A DNA stretch of 64,000 bases. Origin: Ecdyonurus torrentis. Its lineage: Eukaryota > Arthropoda > Insecta > Ephemeroptera > Heptageniidae. Both the position numbers and the translations under genes were made by a program. Of this stretch, positions 1 to 24,618 are shown piece after piece; position 1 is the first letter of the stretch; every line of letters begins with the position of its first letter. The notes below the pieces were generated by a model. It was given only the letters and a program-made list of their open reading frames with translations. It was not told where the DNA came from and did no database searches. The stretch lies in assembly GCA_949318235.1 (NCBI GenBank), contig OX439131.1:12110625-12174624 (forward strand), read 5' to 3'.

Positions 1-243
1 AATATCTGATACGCCCAGCATTGCTGGGCCAGAATATTAAACTGATTTTTGGAAACAGCTGGAGTGCTAGGAGCTTGCTCCACCTCCGGCACGGGTTGGC
101 TTGGCATTGCAGTACAGCCAGGATCGGCCCAATAATTAAATCAAACAAAGCCCCCACCCCCCCCCCCTCTCTCTCTCTCTCTTCTCTCTCCTGTAATTAA
201 TCTGCATTATGAATTTATTAAATATGAATTCAATATATCTATA

Positions 244-766
244 ATATGTATATTAAGGAAAATAAACCATCGCGGTTAGGTATGATAAATTGAAAGAAAA
301 GGATAGGAGAAAACCAGCAAGGGCCTTACCATAGTGAAGAGAGTCCCATAGTTCGGTGAAAATCTTGCTAGCACAGATATAAAATAACTAATACATTGGA
401 AATATTTCGGCAATCGACTCCACGAGAGATATGGAGCATGTTATGCCTTCATCAGTCCTTACAGACTCAGAGAGAAACTATGAATCATATTCATAGTTTC
501 TCTCTGAGTCTGTAAGGACTGATGAAGGCATAACACGCTCCATATCTCTCGTGGAGTCAATTGCCGAAATATTTCCAATGTGTTAGTCTGTAAGGACTGA
601 TGAAGGCATAACACGCTCCATATCTCTCCTGGAGTCGATTGCCGAAATATTTCCAATGTGTTAGTTATTTTATATCTGTGCTAGCAAGATTTTCACCGAA
701 CTATGGGACTCTCTTCACTATGGTAAGGCCCTTGCTGGTTTTCTCCTATCCTTTTCTTTCAATTTA
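244..766. mobile_element. Hairpin element, family A copy 1, with 14-bp target duplication
   Basis: A long inverted repeat. The left arm reads GAAAAGGATAGG then ACCAGCAAGGGCCTTACC, and the right arm is its complement ending CTATCCTTTTCTTTC. The extra one-sided tag CCATCGCGGTTAGG lies left of the hairpin. The 14-mer TCAATATATCTATA flanks it at 230-243 and 767-780, a convincing target-site duplication. The right arm carries an internal tandem duplication of about 70 bp (starting near 527 and 597). Confidence 0.8.
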
Positions 767-974
767 TCAATATATCTATATATCTAATAAATCTATATTA
801 TAATTATCTGGCATATTATATTATTATATATAGGTATAATTACATTATATTATTAAGTATTATTATTATAATGTATATTTTGCATGCATACACTGTTATA
901 GAATTAATTAACAAACTCCTCCTACATCAATTTCATCCTTTACTTCAAAGTATTAAAAATACTAAAAAAAAAAA

Positions 975-1000
<26 letters not shown>

Positions 1001-1005
<5 letters not shown>

Positions 1006-1053
1006 AGAAGAAGAAGAAGAAGAAGAAGAAGAAGAAGAAGAAGAAGAAGAAGA
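1001..1053. repeat. (GAA)n microsatellite
   Basis: About 17 uninterrupted GAA units directly after a run of A, in the presumed VARS2 intron. Confidence 0.95.
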
Positions 1054-1498
1054 AAGATACAATACCTAATAATAATAAATGAAATTCACTTAAAAAATGT
1101 TATCAGAAATTGCATCTGAGATCTGGATGAATTATATTAATTTTAAATGTGGATAATTAAGTGGCAAAATACTGAACAGAGATCCTATTTAATATTAAGA
1201 GCACCCCCCCCTCCCCCTTCAGAAAGCAACCTTTTTGTTGTTGCTTTTGTTGAAATTATATGCTATATTGATCCAGACTTTGTTGATCAGTTTGCACTTC
1301 AGAGAATACAGATTTGATCTAGATAAAATTGTGTCTATGAAATCTGGATTTCTGCGTATAAGCTCTTATCTGTAATCCAGATAACAAAATTATCCAGAAA
1401 TTGTAAATATACCATAGTACATTGCATCAATTAAAAATATATTGACTCTTTATTATTGGAATTGTATGTTTAATTTGTCCAAATTTTATATTACTCAG

Positions 1499-4400
1499 AG
1501 ACTGGTGCGTATCTCGTCAGTTGTGGTGGGGTCACCAAGTTCCTGCTTACTTGTGCACAAGCTGTGTTGATAATTCACAGACATGGGTAGCAGCAAGAAG
1601 TGAGGATGAAGCACGAACAAAAGCAATGAAGCACCTGTCAACTGATCAGGTATATAAATAATAATTATAATAAATAGTGTCCTAGCATAACACATTACTG
1701 CATAGACATATATGATTTGTGCTGTGGTTTTAATTTATTTTTAAAGAGATACTTAAAAGAGGCTTTGCTATAATATCCTAAATGTAAGTCCATTTGACCT
1801 TTATTTTATTATTATTATCATTATTTTTGTTGATGCAAATGATTTGAAATATAGAAAAATTCAAAATTGTGGGGTGATCAAATCCTACGAAATTTAATTT
1901 TTCAAGGACAAGTGGAATTAAAGACATTTTAGTGAAGCACTCATCTTGATATAATGGTTTACAAAACATTTTTATGCAATAATAATTAAGTCTAAAAATA
2001 TAAGTCTATGTAATTAATTTCGATAACAATAATAATAGTATTTTGTAAATTTAGATTATATGTTGTACATACCATGTGTGTTTATTGAATAAAATGAATA
2101 ACAATAATAGAGAGGTTCCTTGCAAGATGGCAAAAATTATGCATCAGGAACTGCGGCGGTGCCTGTCATCTTTCCTACAGTGACTTAATTTCTTGTCTTT
2201 CCACCTTTCCCTTTAACCTCTAATTCAGTATAAGTCTATAATCTTTGTTTTCCACTAATTTGTGACTTGTAGACATTGACTATGTTACCTTTTCATTCAC
2301 CCCATTGTCACAAACCATGTGCAGAGTCCTTGCAGAAGAGAGCATATTAGTCATTGATGAGTAAAGTGTTACTTTCTTTCTTTCTTGGATGTGAATGATT
2401 TTGGCTTACATTCCTTTATCATGAGGTTACATGTATATGCAGTCATCCCTCTTAGAAAAACAGGAAGTTTGTCAAGTTATTAAAATTTTATCACATTAAA
2501 AAAATGACAAATATATTTAAAACAATTATATGTATAAAAAAAACTGACAAATTATCCAGACCTCAAATATCTTAAAAACTATTACAAAATAGATTTAATC
2601 ATGTAATTTTGTTTACACTCTTCCAGATTACTATCCAGCAAGATTCAGATGTACTGGACACTTGGTTTTCTTCTGCTCTGCTTCCATTCTCAGCCCTAGG
2701 ATGGCCTAAATCAGATGCCCCAGATCTGCAAAAACTATACCCTCTCAATGTAATGGAAACTGGCCATGACATCATCTTCTTCTGGGTGGCAAGAATGGTT
2801 ATGTTGGCATCCCAGCTTACTGGAAAACTTCCTTTCAAGGTAGGCTTGCTAAAATAAAAATTTAATTATATGACTTATCTATATTTAGGAAACCTACTGT
2901 CTAATGGAATTGTCAAACCATATCTTTGGTTAATGCATTCTGTCTTTTGGATCATTAATACTGAAAACTCGCGTGCCTTTTTTTCTTGGTAGAAAATATT
3001 ACTACATGGGATTATTTGTGACTCGGATGGGAGAAAGATGTCTAAAAGTTTAGGCAATGTGATACACCCTGAAGATGTGATCAATGGTACTAGTCTACAG
3101 GTAAGTTTTTCTATATTTTATATTTGTTACTAATTTTACTAATAAATCAACATTGTGGTAATACAGGAGTTAATAGAAAGGACCAGACTGTCTCTTGAAC
3201 AGAGTGGTGCGTCTGCCGAGGATTTTCCCCGAGCATTGGCTGCTCAGAAATCTTCATTCCCTGATGGTGTGCCTGAATGTGGAACAGATGCATTAAGATT
3301 TACTCTCTGTTCTCACAATCTTAAAAGTAAATAAAAAATAAATAAATATATCATATAGTTTATATTTTGAAAAGTGTCAAGGTATTATACTCGACTCAAA
3401 AAACCTCGACCGGTTTATCGTTTTACCACTAATATATCGCCCATTTTCTCGCTCGCATTTCACAGGGGGGCGCCAGGGCGATACCGTACAAGGTCGAACG
3501 GCAGGTAGCTCAGGCTTTTTGAGACGAATATAGTCTAGTTCACAGAAACTTTTTTTTTTTTTTTTTGGTAATATTTATGTTATGTAAATGATCTACACCA
3601 AATGTTTATTTTTTAACAGGCCATAGTGTAACATTTGATATCACTGAATGTCATACAAACAGATTATTTTGCAACAAAGTATGGCAAGCAGCAAAGTTTG
3701 TTTTGTCTGCTGTAAATCAAGCTGGCACTTGTGATCTCTCTCTTCCTGCAACTACCCCAATCAGATTGTGTGAACAATGGATACTGAGTCGTCAAGCTGC
3801 AGCTGTACAGCAAGTAGAGGTAGCTTTGGAAGCGGCTGATTTTCATGAGGCTACAGCTGCCATCAAGGTAAAATATTTTACATGAAAAATAATGTTGAAT
3901 ATCCATTCAAATTCAGTGTAGTGGAGAAGCATTCCCCCCCCCCCCCCCATTGTTTATTTAATACTATGTATAATTTCAACACACATTATATAATATTTAT
4001 TATTTTCTATTTTTTCAGAATTTTTTATACAAAGAATTTTGTGATATATACCTGGAATCTAGTAAAGTGGTTTTAAAAGATCCAAGTTCAGTATTAGAAA
4101 CAACACAAGTTCTAGTTGCTTGCCTCACCACATCTTTAAAACTTTTAGCTCCTTTCATGCCATATCTCACAGAGGAGTTGTATCACTATCTACCTATACA
4201 GCAAAAATCACATGAGACTATTCATCTAGAAGCATTTCCATCTAATCACAAGGTAGGTTTTATGCTAATAAAATTCATCAGCCACAATATTTTTTTTTTT
4301 TTTTTTTTTTTGCAGTGGCAGGAGAGAAGAAATAAAGAAGCTGAAAGAGACATGGAACTAGTTTTAACAACAATAGAGGCTGCAAGACGTTTAAAGAATA

Positions 4401-7400
4401 CCCATCAAATCAAGAAAATGCAGACCAAAAGTAAAGAATTATTGTCATATATTTTGCAAAGCACTTTTTAATATAACAAATTGTATAAGCAAATAATAAT
4501 CAAAGAAAAGGATAGGAAAAACCAACAAGCGCCTTACCACGATGAGGTCCGTAGCTTGCTGAAAATCTTGATGGCTTGTTTTACACAAATATTTACAAGT
4601 TAAAACTAGAGTACTCTAGAAGGGGGGAGTATACGCGATCCAGCAGAATTTTTAAAGCCCTTTCATTGGCTGTTGAAATCGAAAATTCAAATCTGATTGG
4701 CTGGTATGCCCAAGAATTTCATTGTTTTCAGTCAATGTTATTTAATTGGGGGTTTTTTGGTTCTGAAAATGACCGTAAGTAATGGGGAAAAATGAGATTT
4801 TGAACACTCATAAAATTTTACAAAAACGTTGTCACATTATGAAACTTTCACAGATGAAACTTTATTATTTGGCCAAAAAAATTACATAAATTCAAAAGTC
4901 GTAATAATTCGCAAATACCGTTATTTACTGTTTATTTACTTTATTTATGTTCTCTTTTTCGAGAACGCTGTAGTTTTCAAGCAAGCACAAGATTTTTGAG
5001 TTTGTTTACATTTTATTCTTCATTGTTGGAGCGCATTAGCCAATGAGCGTTGAGTATTGATTTTCAAAATATGATATTTTTAAAGCTCAACAAAATAAAA
5101 TTTTTAGTAAACTGAGGGTTTTGAAATTTTAGACATAAAATGGCCATAAAACGAAGTTTGTTTTGTGAAAATTTCGTTGCTGTAACTTCTTTTGTTCAAT
5201 AGTTATGACGTTTCAAAATCGCGATTTTTCCGATTACTTACGCGATTTTTCGTGATCAAAAAACCCCAACTAAGGGTGCGCGTATACTCCCCCCTTCTAG
5301 AGTACTCTAGTTTTAACTTGTAAATATTTGTGTAAAACAAGCCATCAAGATTTCCAACAAGTACGGACCTCATCGTGGTAAGGCGCTTGTTGGTTTCTCC
5401 TATCCTTTTCTTTGATTATCAATTCAAACCGAAATGGTTTTAACCTTACCTAATTAATTAGATGAATTACATGAATTAATTAACGTTTGTAACTATTGTC
5501 AATATTAAAGAAAAGGATAGAATAACCAGCAAGGGCCTTACCACAGTAGAAGTTCTATGGAGAGGTCGAAGTCTCGCATGGCACAGTGTTTTGTTATAAA
5601 AAAGTTCATTTTATAACTGAGAGCTTTCGTCATATATTAATGACATTATCAATCAAAGAAGAAAATTACTTGAGCACATCACTGAGCAGTGTCTTGTCTT
5701 GTCTTGTCTTGTCTTGTCTTGTCTTGTCTTGTCTTGTCTTGTCTTGTCTTGTCTTGTCTTGTCTTGTCTTGTCTTGTCTTGTCTTGTCTTGTCTTGTCTT
5801 GTCTTGTCTTGTCTTGTCTTGTCTTGTCTTGTCTTGTCTTGTCTTGTCTTGTCTTGTCTTGTCTTGTCTTGTCTTGTCTTGTCTTGTCTTGTCTTGTCTT
5901 GTCTTGTCTTGTCTTGTCTTGTCTTGTCTTGTCTTGTCTTGTCTTGTCTTGTCTTGTCTTGTCTTGTCTTGTCTTGTCTTGTCTTGTCTTGTCTTGTCTT
6001 GTCTTGTCTTGTCTTGTCTTGTCTTGTCTTGTCTTGTCTTGTCTTGTCTTGTACAAGACAAGACACTGCTCAGTGATGTGCTCAAGTAATTTTCTTCTTT
6101 GATTGATAATGTCATTAATATATGACGAAAGCTCTCAGTTATAAAATGAACTTTTTTATAACAAAACACTGTGCCATGCGAGACTTCGACCTCTCCATAG
6201 AACTTCTACTGTGGTAAGGCCCTTGCTGGTTATTCTATCCTTTTCTTTAATATTGATCCTAACCGCGATGGTTTTTTCCTTAAATTGTTTTGTAACTATT
6301 GAGTTATATTTATTGTTATATGTTGCTGTGCTTGCAACCCCCCGCCTCCTACTAAAATTCCTTTAACTCCTAATTAATTATACATGCATAAAAGTGCTTA
6401 TAGCCTTGCACGCCTAGCGTGCATAGGGCCGTGCATAACGGCTTGAGACAATATATGGCATGATATATATATTTTTCAAATATATATATATATTTTTTTT
6501 TAAACCACTATCGCCATTTTAGATTTTCAGTTGATGCTGCTGCCTGGCGCCAACTTTCATTTGGTTTCTCCCTATCAATTTTAACGTCACATATGTTTGT
6601 CCATACCGCGATGGTACCTTTCCTTTTCCTAAATATAATTAATTACATGTATAAACAAATAATATTAAGTTAAAAGAAATCATTGTATTGTAATTGGATA
6701 TGAATAAATGAAAAGATATATGTAGTATAATGCTGTTGTCCACTAACCTTCTTTACCTATTAAATATTTAAAATATTTCTTTTTTTTTTCTAACTACAGT
6801 TGTACTGGAGGTATTAGGAAGAGAATTAAAATTATTTGAAGAAAACAAACACATCATGAAAGCTCTTATATCATGTGCGGACTTGCAAATATGCGAGGAA
6901 GGAAAAGTAAAACCTCCAACTACCTCAGAAGTTGTCTCTCCAAATTGTACTCTGCATCTTTGTGGGGAGGTAATATAAATTATAGTAAATAAATAATAAC
7001 CAAACTTTACTTATAAGCATAAACTAAATAAGTAAAGGCGTCTGACGAAAGAATCATAATTTATTTTTTTAATTCTGTTTAACGTGTTTTATTGCTTATT
7101 TTTTCCTCAGCATACGTCTGGTAAACCCTCTCAGCGCAAAGAAAAACTAATTGTAGAAATAAGTAAATTGGAGGCAATCACCAGTGCACCTGGTTATAAA
7201 CAGAAAGCAGCAGAACATGTGCAGCAAGCTCATCAGGATAAGGTTTATTATAATTATATATATATATATATATATTTATTATTATTTTTTTTTTCTATCA
7301 AACCTCTAGGCGAGGTACAACTTATGCTCGTTATTTACATATTTACACATATTACACATAATTAAAAACTCAAAAGATCAATATTTCCGTGCTTTCCTAT

Positions 7401-8470
7401 GCAATCAAAATGCAAACACAAGTACATTTCCATACCTGCTTTTATAATTAAAGTATTTTCATTCCTTTGATTATACTAAAATATAATATTAAGAAGGTGA
7501 TGCTATAATATATATATAGGTAGTATAGGATATAAATCGTCTCTCGGATATGAAAAAAACTCTGATTAGACATTTGAGTGTTTTCAAAGCTTGCATCGTT
7601 ATAATTCAAAAATAGCAAGTAACAAAAAAATAAAATTATTTTTGTCATGCGGCTTATACTGTATATCTGACAATATATTTTATTCATTTCATATTTTTAT
7701 CACAATCAGTTTGCTCTCAATTCATTAATTAGTAAACTAAAACACCCTGTTTTTGCACTCTGTTCAAAAAAGAGAAATAAAAATTATTTTTCCCATGCAA
7801 CAGTAAGCAATAAAAATTTCAAATTAATATCATGGAATCAAGAAATCTTACTTATTCTTAATGTACCAAATATGTTTGCAAGCAATTCCTTTGCCAAAAT
7901 TTGCAAAAAAAAACGGATATTGCATCGTTTTGAAGCTCAAAATTATTTTAAGGGTTCGGTTTCTATTTCCTTAAGTGTTCTTTTGCTAATAGTTAATGTA
8001 AATATCTTATTTCCATGATGTTTGAAGAATTTTTATAAATTTGATGTACTGCTGGTTGCGGTCATCAGGTGTTTTATGTACTGCGAGCTGCGTAAATTCA
8101 TAAATTTGAGTTAATTTTAAAATAATTTTGTAAACGCAAAGAAATAATTTTAAGAATACAAAATTGCATTCCTTAATAATTTTGAGCTTCAAAACATTAA
8201 TAGAATGGAAGATCTTTTTTTGAATAAATTAATTTGAAATTTTTATTGCTTTTACTGTTCCATGGGAAAAATAATTTTATTCACTTTTATGAACAGAGTG
8301 CAAAAACAGAGTGTTTTAGTTTACTAATTAATGAATTGTGAGCGAACTGTTTGTGATAAAAATATGAAATAAAGAAAATATATTATCAGATATATAGCCT
8401 AAGCTGCATGCCAAAAATAATTTCAATTTGTTTTTTCTTTTTCTTTTTGAATTATATATAAATATATAGG

Positions 8471-8552
<82 letters not shown>

Positions 8553-8894
8553 CGATTCAAACTTCAAAAGCACTCAAATGTCTAATCCGAGGTTTCCATA
8601 TCCAAGTGACGATTTATTATAAATAGGATTACTGCAATAATAAAATTTATAAAATGTGAATTATGAACACAAATTTGTGTGGGTAAAGTTTTTATTAATT
8701 AAGTCTGTCAGTAAATTAATTAATACTGTTTGGAAAACTATAAATAAATCATAAATCATATAAAAGAAAAACAATTATATCTTGAAAGCATAAAACCTTT
8801 GACTTCAATACACAATAAATTGTAACTTTTGTTTCAGTTGACACGACTACATGCAGAACTATTAAAAATGACAGCCCAAAGGAAAAGTGCCTAA
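1499..8894 (+). CDS. VARS2: Valyl-tRNA synthetase, C-terminal two thirds, mitochondrial VARS2-like (5' part off window)
   Basis: Charges tRNA-Val with valine. Ten exons join in frame to 528 codons and a stop: 1499-1649, 2627-2839, 2993-3100, 3167-3326, 3620-3867, 4019-4252, 4316-4430, 6800-6969, 7111-7242, 8838-8894. Visible landmarks in order are [17 protein letters not shown] (class I catalytic domain), [48 protein letters not shown] (the KMSKS ATP loop), [15 protein letters not shown], the anticodon-binding helices ([28 protein letters not shown]) and a short charged C-terminal coiled coil. The words [13 protein letters not shown] and ALRFTLCSH resemble my recollection of mitochondrial VARS2 more than cytosolic VARS1; the targeting peptide that would settle it is off window. 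The intron between 4430 and 6800 holds two hairpin elements. The poly(A) signal AATAAA is at 9396. Confidence is high for ValRS, moderate for the mitochondrial assignment. Confidence 0.9.
3390..3536. mobile_element. Small inverted-repeat element (MITE-like) in VARS2 intron
   Basis: Imperfect terminal inverted repeats TCGACTCAAAAA on the left and TTTTTGAGACGA on the right bound about 147 bp of unusually GC-rich sequence. No coding potential and no clear target duplication were seen. Confidence 0.5.
4497..5447. mobile_element. Hairpin element, family A copy 2, with a nested element
   Basis: The left arm starts CAAAGAAAAGGATAGG then CCAACAAGCGCCTTACC; the right arm mirrors it, ending CTATCCTTTTCTTTG followed by the one-sided tag (degenerate ACCGAAATGGTTTTAACC). 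Inside, at 4606-5310, sits a second element with a perfect terminal inverted repeat of about 30 bp (CTAGAGTACTCTAGAAGG to CCTTCTAGAGTACTCTAG). It lies in the VARS2 intron 4431-6799. Confidence 0.75.
4606..5310. mobile_element. Inverted-repeat element nested in hairpin copy 2
   Basis: About 705 bp bounded by near-perfect palindromic ends of about 30 bp containing AGAAGGGGGGAGTATACGCG and its complement. The interior has only short open frames. Its symmetric position in the loop of the host hairpin suggests either insertion at the apex or growth of the hairpin core. Confidence 0.65.
5499..6288. mobile_element. Hairpin element, family A copy 3, with 13-bp target duplication
   Basis: The left arm begins TCAATATTAAAGAAAAGG, continues ACCAGCAAGGGCCTTACCAC, and is mirrored on the right; the tag CTAACCGCGATGG lies outside the right arm. 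TTTGTAACTATTG occurs on both sides (5486-5498 and 6289-6301), a 13-bp target-site duplication. The apex has expanded into a pentamer array. Located in the VARS2 intron 4431-6799. Confidence 0.85.
5690..6052. repeat. (CTTGT)n pentanucleotide array at a hairpin apex
   Basis: About 72 perfect pentamers, followed by GTACAAGACAAGACACTG, which is the complement of the sequence entering the array. All long open frames here are artefacts of the 5-base period. Confidence 0.98.
7533..8616. mobile_element. Large foldback element in the last VARS2 intron
   Basis: Arms of several hundred bases are inverted copies of each other. The outer ends share ATTAGACATTTGAGTG (near 7564) with its complement near 8568, and an inner part around TTTTTGCACTCTGTTC (near 7752) is matched near 8295. 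A (TA)n run at about 8473-8547 interrupts the right arm. No coding sequence was seen. Confidence 0.8.
8473..8547. repeat. (TA)n microsatellite
   Basis: About 37 TA units inside the right arm of the foldback element. Confidence 0.95.
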
Positions 8895-8895
8895 A

Positions 8896-9339
8896 TGAGG
8901 AAGGTGAATTTTTTAACCCCCACTTTTTATGACATTTTTGAAAAAAGCGTTAAAAAATTTTGAGGCGGTATTTTTTCTTAAAACGATTGGAGCATGTGAA
9001 GTATTTTTAATTAATTTTTGGAAATCGTCCTAAAAAGACTCTGACGTCATCAATTGGGCATTTATTTCGGAAAGTAGAAGGTTCAGTAGCCAGTTTTTTG
9101 ACATCATGAGAACAAGCTGATTTCATTAAACTGTTTACTGAACCTCGAACGATTAGTATTTGCCGAGAAAAAAGTGAAATGATGACGTCAGAGTCTTTTT
9201 AGGTCGATTTTCAAAAATTAATTTAAAATACTTCGCATGCTCCAATCGTCCTAAGAAAAAATAGCGCCTCAAAATTTTTTTAAAGCTCTTTCCAAAAATA
9301 TCATAAACTCAACAAAAAAATTTCAATTCACCTTCCTCA
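8896..9339. mobile_element. Foldback element starting one base after the VARS2 stop codon
   Basis: The ends TGAGGAAGGTGAA and TTCACCTTCCTCA are perfect complements; the arms (about 170 bp) also share ACTCTGACGTCAT and its complement near 9055 and 9183. The element fills the first part of the VARS2 3' untranslated region, and the first AATAAA (9396) lies beyond it, so the mature mRNA should contain the entire hairpin. Confidence 0.8.
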
Positions 9340-9428
9340 ATGAGGCTTACTGTTTAGTATGATCTGATATATATTTACTATTATTATTATTTTGAAATAA
9401 ATTGTAAACTAATAATGATGGGTACTAA

Positions 9429-9462
<34 letters not shown>

Positions 9463-9686
9463 CCCTTTCATAAATATACATGCATGCACACACAGCTATA
9501 AACATAAAGGCAAATATAAAAGTATATCTAAAAAATAGCTTTCACCTTTCATAATCAGTAAATAATCCAATAAGGCGTAGTGTTTGTTTACTTTGATAAA
9601 AAAAAAAAAACATGCATTTAATCCTTTATCTATATATTACATAATGAATTTTCAGATAAGGAATAAGGGGGAAAAAGTAGAAGTTC

Positions 9687-11211
9687 CAGTGTTGTAGTCG
9701 ATCGATCAAATTTGGATCCGATCACGATCCGATCACGATCATTTGATCAGATCGTGATCGGATCGACCTTTTTCATAAAAAAATGATCGTGATCAGATTT
9801 CGATCATATTTAGGGCTGTGATCGAACGTTTTTTCGATCCGATCATCATGTTTCATACTTTAGTTTTTACAAGCATATAGGTATTTTTTTCTTTCTTTTT
9901 GTCTTTCTTTTTTTTTTCCCCTCCTTTTTTTTATTCATTATAATAAAGCAAAATGTCAAAGTCCAAAATAGAAAAGAATTTAAAAGTACAGTACAGGCAG
10001 TACTCTGCTATAGCAGCTGCTAGGTAGATATTGAATTGAGATGTTATCTACTTTAGCTAAAAGGTATCGCAAAACAAAACAAAGAAAGCAAAAATGAAAG
10101 AAAGAAAAATAGCAAATACCGGACTCTGAGCTATAAGCTTATAGGCTTTCTAGGAAAGAAATTATTATATCAATAGTGTGTCTGTGTCACCAAAGATTTT
10201 TTTTTTTTTTTGACATGACATTAAAGGCGGTAAATAAGTTTTGTTTAAAATGAATTCTTGGCATATTATTTTGTTCATATATTCAAGTAACAGAATTTTT
10301 TTCTGCATTGAAAGATTGTCAATTTTATTTTAACACAATACATTTCTTGTATGAGTTTTAGAGGTGACTTTATAACCAATCGAAAAATTTTAAGTGCTTT
10401 TTACACTAATGATTTTTTCCACGAAATTTTGATGTATTAAAAAACCGCGGTGAGGGGAAATTTTTTCTGAAATAAACACGAGGGGGTTGCTTTGATTAGT
10501 GGGGATGAAAGACACAGTACTGTACATAGGATAATTTTTGGACCTCCATCCAGACACCAGTCATTAGGTCTGTACGTTCTCGCAGGTGTCACGAGATAAG
10601 AAAGCAGGCAAAAGTGTATTTTTTATTTTTTTTTTACATTCATAAACGTCAATATATTATAATTTATAATATAAATTAAATGATAATTTGGGTGACAATT
10701 TTTTGCCGTGAAATAATAGCTTAAAAGAATTTTATCACGTAACTGGAGCTCCTAAAAAAGATAAAAGTGGGAAAGAGCTTGGTATTCAGTGTTTGTATTT
10801 ATCGTGCAAAAATAAACCGAATAACGTCGTATAGCCTTGAAATCTGTTGCAGTTAATCTAATAAAACATATAAAGGTAAGAACTAACAATTATGTAACAC
10901 ATTTTTTTATTAAAAAAAATTTTACACGGAAATATGAATATAAAAATATTTTTAAGTATAATGTATTATTATATACAGTATAATTTCTTTTTTTTTTTTT
11001 TTTTCATAATTATTATAATTTACAAGTTCTTACATACCTACATTTATTATTGAAAACGATCGAAAATTTTCGATCAAATGATAGTCGATCAGATCGGATT
11101 GTGATCGGATAGTCTCGAGTTTTGATGATCGTGATCAAGATCGGATCGAGCTACATCTCCATTGATTTGATCGCGATCGGATCGAAAAAAGGGCGATCGA
11201 CTACAACACTG
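9687..11211. mobile_element. hAT-type non-autonomous transposon with GATC-rich subterminal repeats
   Basis: Terminal inverted repeats CAGTGTTGTAGTCGATCG and CGATCGACTACAACACTG are flanked by the perfect 8-bp duplication AGAAGTTC (9679-9686 and 11212-11219), the hAT hallmark. About 150-200 bp inside each end is packed with variants of GATCGTGATCGG. The interior has no transposase frame. It lies between VARS2 and CEPT. Confidence 0.9.
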
Positions 11212-11599
11212 AGAAGTTCACTATACTACTATACTGTCTGTAGCTACTGTACGTGGTAGAGGTTTTTACGTATATTGCCGCCACTTTTTGTATTTCGCTA
11301 GTAGCGCCAAGTTGGAACTCGGAAAACTTCGAGAAATATGAAAAAAGGTAGTTTTAAATTATAAATTGCTGCGCAGAAATAAAAAAAGACATTATAAAAA
11401 AAAAACTGCGCATTATATAATAGACAATATAATTAATTTTTGAACATAGTTCAGATCAGGCCACTTCGCAAGCAAGTGACGAGTTTACTGTTGTGTAAGT
11501 CCGGATAGAAGTGGACATTTATTACATAAATAAAAGTGAATACGCAAAGAGTGAGCAAGTAATATTACAGAGTGGTGAAAACTGTAAAAGGGCGTAGTA
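11212..11599 (+). promoter_or_regulatory. Presumed CEPT promoter and 5' untranslated region
   Basis: About 390 bp between the hAT element and the CEPT start codon. No TATA box is evident; the sequence is less AT-rich than the flanks. No specific element can be named. Confidence 0.35.
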
Positions 11600-23533
<11,934 letters not shown>

Positions 23534-24368
23534 CCTCTAGCTCCTGGTTAACAACCAGGAATCTTTCTTTCTTCTACTTTTTTTTTTTTTTTTTTTTTTT
23601 GGTACATTTCTATCTCACATAGGAGAATCAGTAGATATATGGTATCTTGTCCCCAAAGTTATATATTAATAATAAAACAAATTAATTTTATTACTGTTTA
23701 ATATTAATGAGGAAAAAAAATGAACTGAATGTGTCTTCTGTGTTTCCTTCCAACATGTATATTTATTTATTTTTTATTTTTTACTAAATTATTGGCAAGA
23801 GAAATGTCAGATTTCTTGTCTTTTTATTTTAATTTTATACCCATACAAATACACAGATAATGACTGAGAAAAAAAAAATATAAGAAAAAAAAAAAAAAAA
23901 AAAAAAGGCATGAGTACGCTTAGCTGTGGAATGAATACATAAATGCTTGTTTTCTTCTATCTTCTCTGCTAAGCTAGTAAAATCATCCCCTTTTACTGCT
24001 CTCTATTCATGTTATTTGGCTTGGCAAAAATATGGAGTTGGGTATTCATCCTAAGCTTGTTTCTTGCAAAATTATAATTTCCGGTGGTTTTATACACATA
24101 ATATAACATTGAGCATTGTTCAGTTTCTTACTTAAAGGTTAAGCCATGTGTGTTCCCTAACAGACCATAGGGTCAAGCACTTAGATTTTTGTTGTTGTTG
24201 TGAAATATAATATTAAATAGGCTTTTATTTTTTCAATGTTGTATCAGTAATTGTCGTTGTTTATGTATACTTCCTCTTTAAATATTTTTAATTATTATTA
24301 TTTAAACAGTTTCATGGATCATCCAATAATTGTGGAAGTTTTAATTGCAAGTTATACAAAATTCAATA

Positions 24369-24618
24369 ATAAAGAAAAGGATAGAGATATCAGCAGGGGC
24401 CGTACCACAGTAGAAGTTCTATGGAGAGGTCAAGGTCTCATGTGGCGCAGAGTTATACATGTTTACCTATGTACGTAAATGTAACTTATAATTAGAACTC
24501 TGTGCCACATAAGACCTCAACCTCTCCATAGAACTTCTGCTGTGGTAAGGCCCTAGCTGATATCTCTATTCTTTTCTTTATTATTGATCCTAATTGCAAT
24601 GTTGTTTTTTTCTTAATA
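24369..24618. mobile_element. Hairpin element, family A copy 5 (short)
   Basis: AATAAAGAAAAGGATAGAG and CCACAGTAGAAGTTCTATGG on the left are mirrored by CCATAGAACTTCTGCTGTGG and ATTCTTTTCTTTATT on the right, followed by the degenerate tag GATCCTAATTGCAATG. Confidence 0.8.

Larger units (their letters stand above)
1..1498. other. Intronic flank upstream of the first visible VARS2 exon
   Basis: No exon is visible here. The first VARS2 exon in the window starts with the last base of a split codon, so this stretch is probably intron. It holds a C/T-rich run at about 150-190, one hairpin element (244-766), an A-run followed by a GAA microsatellite (about 1001-1053), and AT-rich sequence. The part of the synthetase with the HIGH motif must lie to the left of the window. 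Confidence 0.6.

Noticed and set aside
430..660. Hammerhead-like CTGATGA...GAAA in hairpin family A copy 1 (repeated near 527 and 597)
   Set aside because: Stem II can form (GGCA/TGCC) but an extra A follows CTGATGA, stem I is only 3 bp, and related copies 8 and 9 do not conserve the core. The match is probably chance.
3490..3520. tRNA-like words (GGTAGCTCAG, GGTCGAA) near 3.5 kb
   Set aside because: Order and spacing do not allow a cloverleaf; the segment belongs to a small inverted-repeat element.
5586..6169. Long open frames of 125-167 codons on both strands
   Set aside because: They result from the CTTGT pentamer array, which has no stop in any frame.
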